From contig NZ_QYAD01000001.1 in NCBI RefSeq assembly GCF_016758255.1, forward strand, positions 1,151,171-1,215,170: 64,000 bases of DNA. The letters run 5' to 3'. The DNA is from Leucobacter chromiireducens subsp. chromiireducens. GTDB taxonomy: Bacteria; Actinomycetota; Actinomycetes; Actinomycetales; Microbacteriaceae. The position numbers and the translations under genes are program-made. The notes beneath the pieces were generated by a model. That model made no database searches, was not told the DNA's origin, and saw only the letters and a program-made list of their open reading frames with translations. Shown piece by piece: positions 60,601 to 64,000 of this stretch; position 1 is the stretch's first letter, and each line of letters opens with the position of its first letter.

Positions 60601-62022
60601 TTAGGGGAGGCGGGACCAGTCGACCTCGGCGGCCGCGCCGCGCACACCCTCGAACCACGCTGCGACGCGCAGGAGGCGGTCGTCTGTGCCGATGGGGCCT
60701 GCGATCTGCAGACCCACCGTGCGGCCATCGGCCTGCACGCCTGCGCCGATCGAGAGCGCCGGCTGGCCGGACATGTTGTAGGGCACGGTGAACGAGATGT
60801 GCCCCATCGTCTCGCGCGGATCGGTGATCGGCATGGGGTCTTCCGCGGCGAAGGCGGCGACCGGGGACACCGGCGACAAGACAAGATCGAACGGCTCAGT
60901 CGCCGCGCGCGTGAGGCGTGCCATCTCGTCAACCTGGTTGCGGTTGCGCACCGTCTGCGCAGCCGAGATGTCGGCGCCCGCCGCGCACCACTCTGCGATG
61001 AACGGCAGCACCGCCGCGCGCTCCGCATCCGAAAGCAGCTCGTAGTCGGCGTACGAGCGGCTGCGCCAGAAGTCGACGAGGCCGTCGAGCACCTCAGCCC
61101 CGACGAACGGCGCGAGCTCAACGATCTCGGCGCCCGCCTCCGCGAAGCGCTCAGCGGCAGCTTCGATGATGGCGCGCGTCTCCGGCTCGACCGGAAGCCC
61201 GGAACCCGCGTCGAGCTGCAGGGCGACCCGCATGCCGCGCGGCTCGAGCGGCTCGGTCGACCACGTCATCTCGGGGTACGCCCGAGTGAGGTAGTCACGC
61301 GCGTCCGAGCGCGCAACGATCGACATGAGGTGCACGCTGTCCGCCACCGTTCGGGTGAGCGGGCCCGCCGCGCGGCCGTCATACGGCACATCGAGCGGAA
61401 TCAGGCCCTCGCTGGGCTTCAGCGCCGTGAGTCCCTGCCACGTGCCGGGCAGTCGAATGGAACCGCCAATGTCGGTCCCCACGTGGAGCGGCCCGTACCC
61501 CGCGGCCGCGGCGGTGCCAGCGCCCGCTGAGGAGCCGCCCGAGGTCAGCCGCGGATCAACGCCGTTGCGCGTGATGCCGTGCAGGCTCGACACCCCGGAG
61601 GAGAGCATGCCCCAATCGGGCATGGTGGTGGAGCCGAGGATCACGACACCGGCCTCGACGAGGCGATCGGTGGTGGGCGCGTTCGCCTGCGAAATCGGCG
61701 GGTTCGGGATCGCGGTGCCCGACGGCTTCGGCTGCCCGGCGCGCGCAATGTTCTCCTTCACCGTCGCGGGCACGCCATCGAACGCGCTGAGCGGTGCACC
61801 GGCGGCCCAGCGCGCGGTCGAGGCCGCGGCATCTGCGCGCACCTGCTCGGGATCGTGGAGGTAGAGCGCGTTCAGCTCGGGCTCGCGCGCCGCGATGCGC
61901 TCCAGCACGTCTTCCGCGACCTCACTCGGCGTGAGCGTCCCCGCCGCGAACGCTGCTGCGAGTGCGCCAGCGTCGAGGTCTGCGAGACGAGGGGAAACGG
62001 GGGTGGTGCCGGAGGCGGTCAC
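60601..62022 (-). CDS. Amidase-signature family amidase
   Basis: The 473-residue protein has the complete Ser-cisSer-Lys triad: Lys89 in ATVKENIA, Ser164 in TSGGSSAGAG and nucleophile Ser188 in TDIGGSIRLP. The substrate is unknown; it is not in a gatCAB context. It is 61 bp downstream of an oligopeptide transporter ATPase on the same strand, so it may act on imported amides or peptides. Confidence 0.9.
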   Translation of the reverse strand: MTASGTTPVSPRLADLDAGALAAAFAAGTLTPSEVAEDVLERIAAREPELNALYLHDPEQVRADAAASTARWAAGAPLSAFDGVPATVKENIARAGQPKPSGTAIPNPPISQANAPTTDRLVEAGVVILGSTTMPDWGMLSSGVSSLHGITRNGVDPRLTSGGSSAGAGTAAAAGYGPLHVGTDIGGSIRLPGTWQGLTALKPSEGLIPLDVPYDGRAAGPLTRTVADSVHLMSIVARSDARDYLTRAYPEMTWSTEPLEPRGMRVALQLDAGSGLPVEPETRAIIEAAAERFAEAGAEIVELAPFVGAEVLDGLVDFWRSRSYADYELLSDAERAAVLPFIAEWCAAGADISAAQTVRNRNQVDEMARLTRAATEPFDLVLSPVSPVAAFAAEDPMPITDPRETMGHISFTVPYNMSGQPALSIGAGVQADGRTVGLQIAGPIGTDDRLLRVAAWFEGVRGAAAEVDWSRLP

Positions 62023-62083
62023 GAGAAGGTCCTTTCGAACGGTGAGCTGAGCGCGGCCGCCCAGGTGGGCGGCCGCGGATGGA

Positions 62084-63910
62084 TTAGAAGGCGTGCTGCA
62101 ACTCCTGCCGCAGCGTCAGCGACGAATCGATGAGGCGCTGCGTGTAGGGGTGCTGTGGGGCGCGGTAGACGGATTCGGTAGGGCCGGCCTCCACGATCTC
62201 CCCCGACTGCATCACGATGACGGAGTCACACAGGTGGCGTACCACGTTCAGATCGTGTGACACGAAGACGAGCGTGAGGCCATACTCGTCGACGAGGTCG
62301 GCAAGCAGGTTGAGCACCTGCGCGCGCACGGACACGTCAAGGGCGCTCACGGGCTCGTCGGCGACCACGACCTGCGGGCGGCAGATCAGTGCGCGGGCAA
62401 TGGAGATGCGCTGGCGCTGCCCGCCCGAGAACTGATGCGGGTAGCGCTCCGCGGCAGACGCGGGGAGCCCCACGGCCTCGAGCATCTCCGCGACCATGCG
62501 CGAACGCTCAGCCGCGGTCTCGGTGCGGCCGCGCACGAGGAGCGGCTCCGAGATGATCTGCTCCACCGTCATGCGCGGGTCGAGCGACCCCATCGGATCC
62601 TGGAACACAATCTGCAACTGTTGGCGCAGCTCACGCAGCTGCGCCTCCTTCGCTCCTGCTACTTCGTTGCCTGCGACGATCGCGCTGCCGGAGGTGGGCT
62701 GGTCGAGTCCCGCAAGAATGCGCAGGAGCGTCGACTTGCCAGAGCCGGATTCACCGACAACCCCGAGCCGGCCGCCGCGCGGCACCTCAAACGAGATGCC
62801 CTTCAGCGCCTGCACCTCGGGGGCCGGCTTGAAGAGGCTCGTCTTCCCGCGGGTGTACGTGCGGACGAGGTCGGTCACACGCATCACGGTCTCGGTGTCC
62901 GGTGCGCCCGTCGCCGGCGCGGCGGAACCGCCCGGAACCGCGCGCTCCGCCGCCGCGTCGGCGACGGACGCCGCGTCGGCAGCGGCGCTCCGCGCTGCCT
63001 CTGCTGCAAGCTCCTCCCGGGTGGGCGGCACGTACTCCTTCGCGCTCGCGACGGTGAACAGGCGACCATCAGCGTCGGTTGCATCGAGGTCGCTCGCAGC
63101 GAGCAGCCCCCGGGTGTAGGGATGCTGCGGTCGGGTAAAGACGTCTTCGGTGGTGCCCTCTTCGACGACGATGCCCTGATTCATGACGAGCACGCGCGTG
63201 CACATGTTCGCGACGACGGCGAGGTCGTGCGTGATGAAGAGGAGCCCGGTGTTGCGCTTCTTCACGAGTTCAAGGATGAGGTCGAGCACCTGTCGCTGTA
63301 CGGTCACGTCGAGCGCTGTTGTGGGCTCGTCGCACAGCAGCAGCGCGGGATCGTTGGCCAGGGCCATCGCAAGCATGACGCGCTGGCGCTGGCCGCCCGA
63401 GAGCTGGTGCGGGTAGGCGCGTGCCGCCTGCGCGGGATCGGGCAGATGCACCGCGTCGAGCATCTCGACTGCACGACGATTCGCCTCCGCCTTCGACGGC
63501 GCGAGCTTGTGCAGCAGCATGATCTCGGCCACCTGTGCGCCAACGCGCATGAGCGGGTTGAGTGCGGTGAGTGGCTCCTGGAACACCATGGCCATGTCAC
63601 GGCCGCGGATCTTCATGAGCTCGGACTCGGGCGCTTCGAGCAGGTTGCGCTCGGCACTGCCCGGGCGCTCGGCCACGTCGAGGCGAACCGAGCCGTCGGC
63701 AGTAACCCCGGCTGGGAGGAGACCGAGCAGCGCGGTGGTGGTCATCGACTTGCCGGAACCAGATTCGCCGATGAGGCCGATGCGCTCGCCGTGCGCCATG
63801 TGCAGCGAGAAGTCGTGCACGAGGGTGCGGTGCGGCGTGCGGACGTTGAGCGCGTCGACAGCGAGCAGCGGGCTGGCGCCAGACTGCGGTGTGGGGGAAG
63901 AGGTGGTCAT
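62084..63910 (-). CDS. Oligopeptide ABC transporter ATPase, DppD-DppF fusion
   Basis: The 608-residue protein has two ABC domains. The first has GESGSGKS, QLSGGQRQRV and LLCDEPTTALD; the second GESGSGKS, QFSGGQRQRI and VVADEPVSALD. Both carry the peptide-transporter C-terminal pattern with QHPYT (PQHPYTRGLLA and PQHPYTQRLI). An Ala-rich linker of about 60 residues joins them. It energises import of di/oligopeptides or nickel. Its start overlaps the stop of the upstream permease gene (TAATG). Confidence 0.93.
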   Translation of the reverse strand: MTTSSPTPQSGASPLLAVDALNVRTPHRTLVHDFSLHMAHGERIGLIGESGSGKSMTTTALLGLLPAGVTADGSVRLDVAERPGSAERNLLEAPESELMKIRGRDMAMVFQEPLTALNPLMRVGAQVAEIMLLHKLAPSKAEANRRAVEMLDAVHLPDPAQAARAYPHQLSGGQRQRVMLAMALANDPALLLCDEPTTALDVTVQRQVLDLILELVKKRNTGLLFITHDLAVVANMCTRVLVMNQGIVVEEGTTEDVFTRPQHPYTRGLLAASDLDATDADGRLFTVASAKEYVPPTREELAAEAARSAAADAASVADAAAERAVPGGSAAPATGAPDTETVMRVTDLVRTYTRGKTSLFKPAPEVQALKGISFEVPRGGRLGVVGESGSGKSTLLRILAGLDQPTSGSAIVAGNEVAGAKEAQLRELRQQLQIVFQDPMGSLDPRMTVEQIISEPLLVRGRTETAAERSRMVAEMLEAVGLPASAAERYPHQFSGGQRQRISIARALICRPQVVVADEPVSALDVSVRAQVLNLLADLVDEYGLTLVFVSHDLNVVRHLCDSVIVMQSGEIVEAGPTESVYRAPQHPYTQRLIDSSLTLRQELQHAF

Positions 63911-64000
63911 TAGCCGCGGCTCCCGTTCAGCTTGGGATCGAATCGGTCACGGAGCCCATCGCCCAGCAGGTTGAAGCCCATCACGGCGATCGCGATGGCG
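63910..64000 (-). CDS. DppC-type ABC transporter permease, C-terminal end
   Basis: Only the last 29 codons are in the window; the 5' part lies beyond the edge. The frame reads VMGFNLLGDGLRDRFDPKL before the stop, the typical C-terminus of DppC/OppC permeases. Confidence 0.85.
   Translation of the reverse strand, partial: AIAIAVMGFNLLGDGLRDRFDPKLNGSRG

Overview
The window is chromosomal DNA of a high-GC Gram-positive bacterium, most likely a member of Microbacteriaceae (Leucobacter or a close relative). This placement is an inference. It rests on the strong GC bias, many ATGA/GTGA gene overlaps and GTG starts, HtaA-type heme uptake, LAxTG-type sorting signals, and a gene order that, from memory, mirrors the Mycobacterium Rv3202c-Rv3193c block. 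No taxonomic search was possible.

Region 1 (1-17717) is that conserved block. It holds the AdnA-like C-terminus and AdnB-like helicase-nuclease, an APH-fold protein that has lost its catalytic residues, a NudC-like hydrolase without its zinc cysteines, a short UvrD2-like helicase, an orphan peptide-cyclodehydratase-like protein, a zincin_2 metalloprotease, a Lon-like PDZ protease and a UPF0182 membrane protein. A hydrolase / WYL regulator / VOC group (9675-11670) interrupts the block.

Region 2 (18074-26181) is an 8.1 kb integrative and mobilizable element inserted in the 3' half of the initiator tRNA gene. It has 39-bp direct-repeat ends, paired arm-type repeats, a tyrosine integrase, a structured intergenic RNA between int and an AlpA-like gene, an iteron array beside a HUH replication initiator, an oriT-like region beside mobC and a relaxase, and cargo made of a lipoprotein with a divergent XRE regulator. 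It also carries a copy of the tRNA terminator hairpin.

Region 3 (26379-40061) holds a Cys-Gln thioester-domain surface protein with repeats, an HtrA-like protease, a two-domain CDP-glycerol glycerophosphotransferase-like protein, a divergent isopropylmalate/tartrate dehydrogenase-like and aldehyde dehydrogenase/SDR set, two GNAT acetyltransferases and a DtxR-family regulator with altered primary metal ligands.

Region 4 (40133-59468) is a cell-envelope and heme-acquisition locus. A sortase and a large subtilase are divergent from a long hmuTUV-led gene series. That series encodes four surface proteins carrying six copies of an unrecognised Cys-containing module (here called the GAHG module) together with HtaA-like domains, then heme oxygenase, a small lipoprotein and a further HtaA-like protein. 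Two iron-box-like sites lie in the divergent promoter. The suggested route is: sortase-anchored HtaA/GAHG proteins capture heme at the surface, HmuT/HmuUV import it, and heme oxygenase releases the iron.

Region 5 (59461-64000) holds a lytic transglycosylase, an amidase, and an oligopeptide ABC transporter ATPase (DppD-DppF fusion) with the end of its permease. Two copies of a long intergenic hairpin with compensatory changes (37857-37915 and 60520-60580) suggest a genome-wide repeat family.
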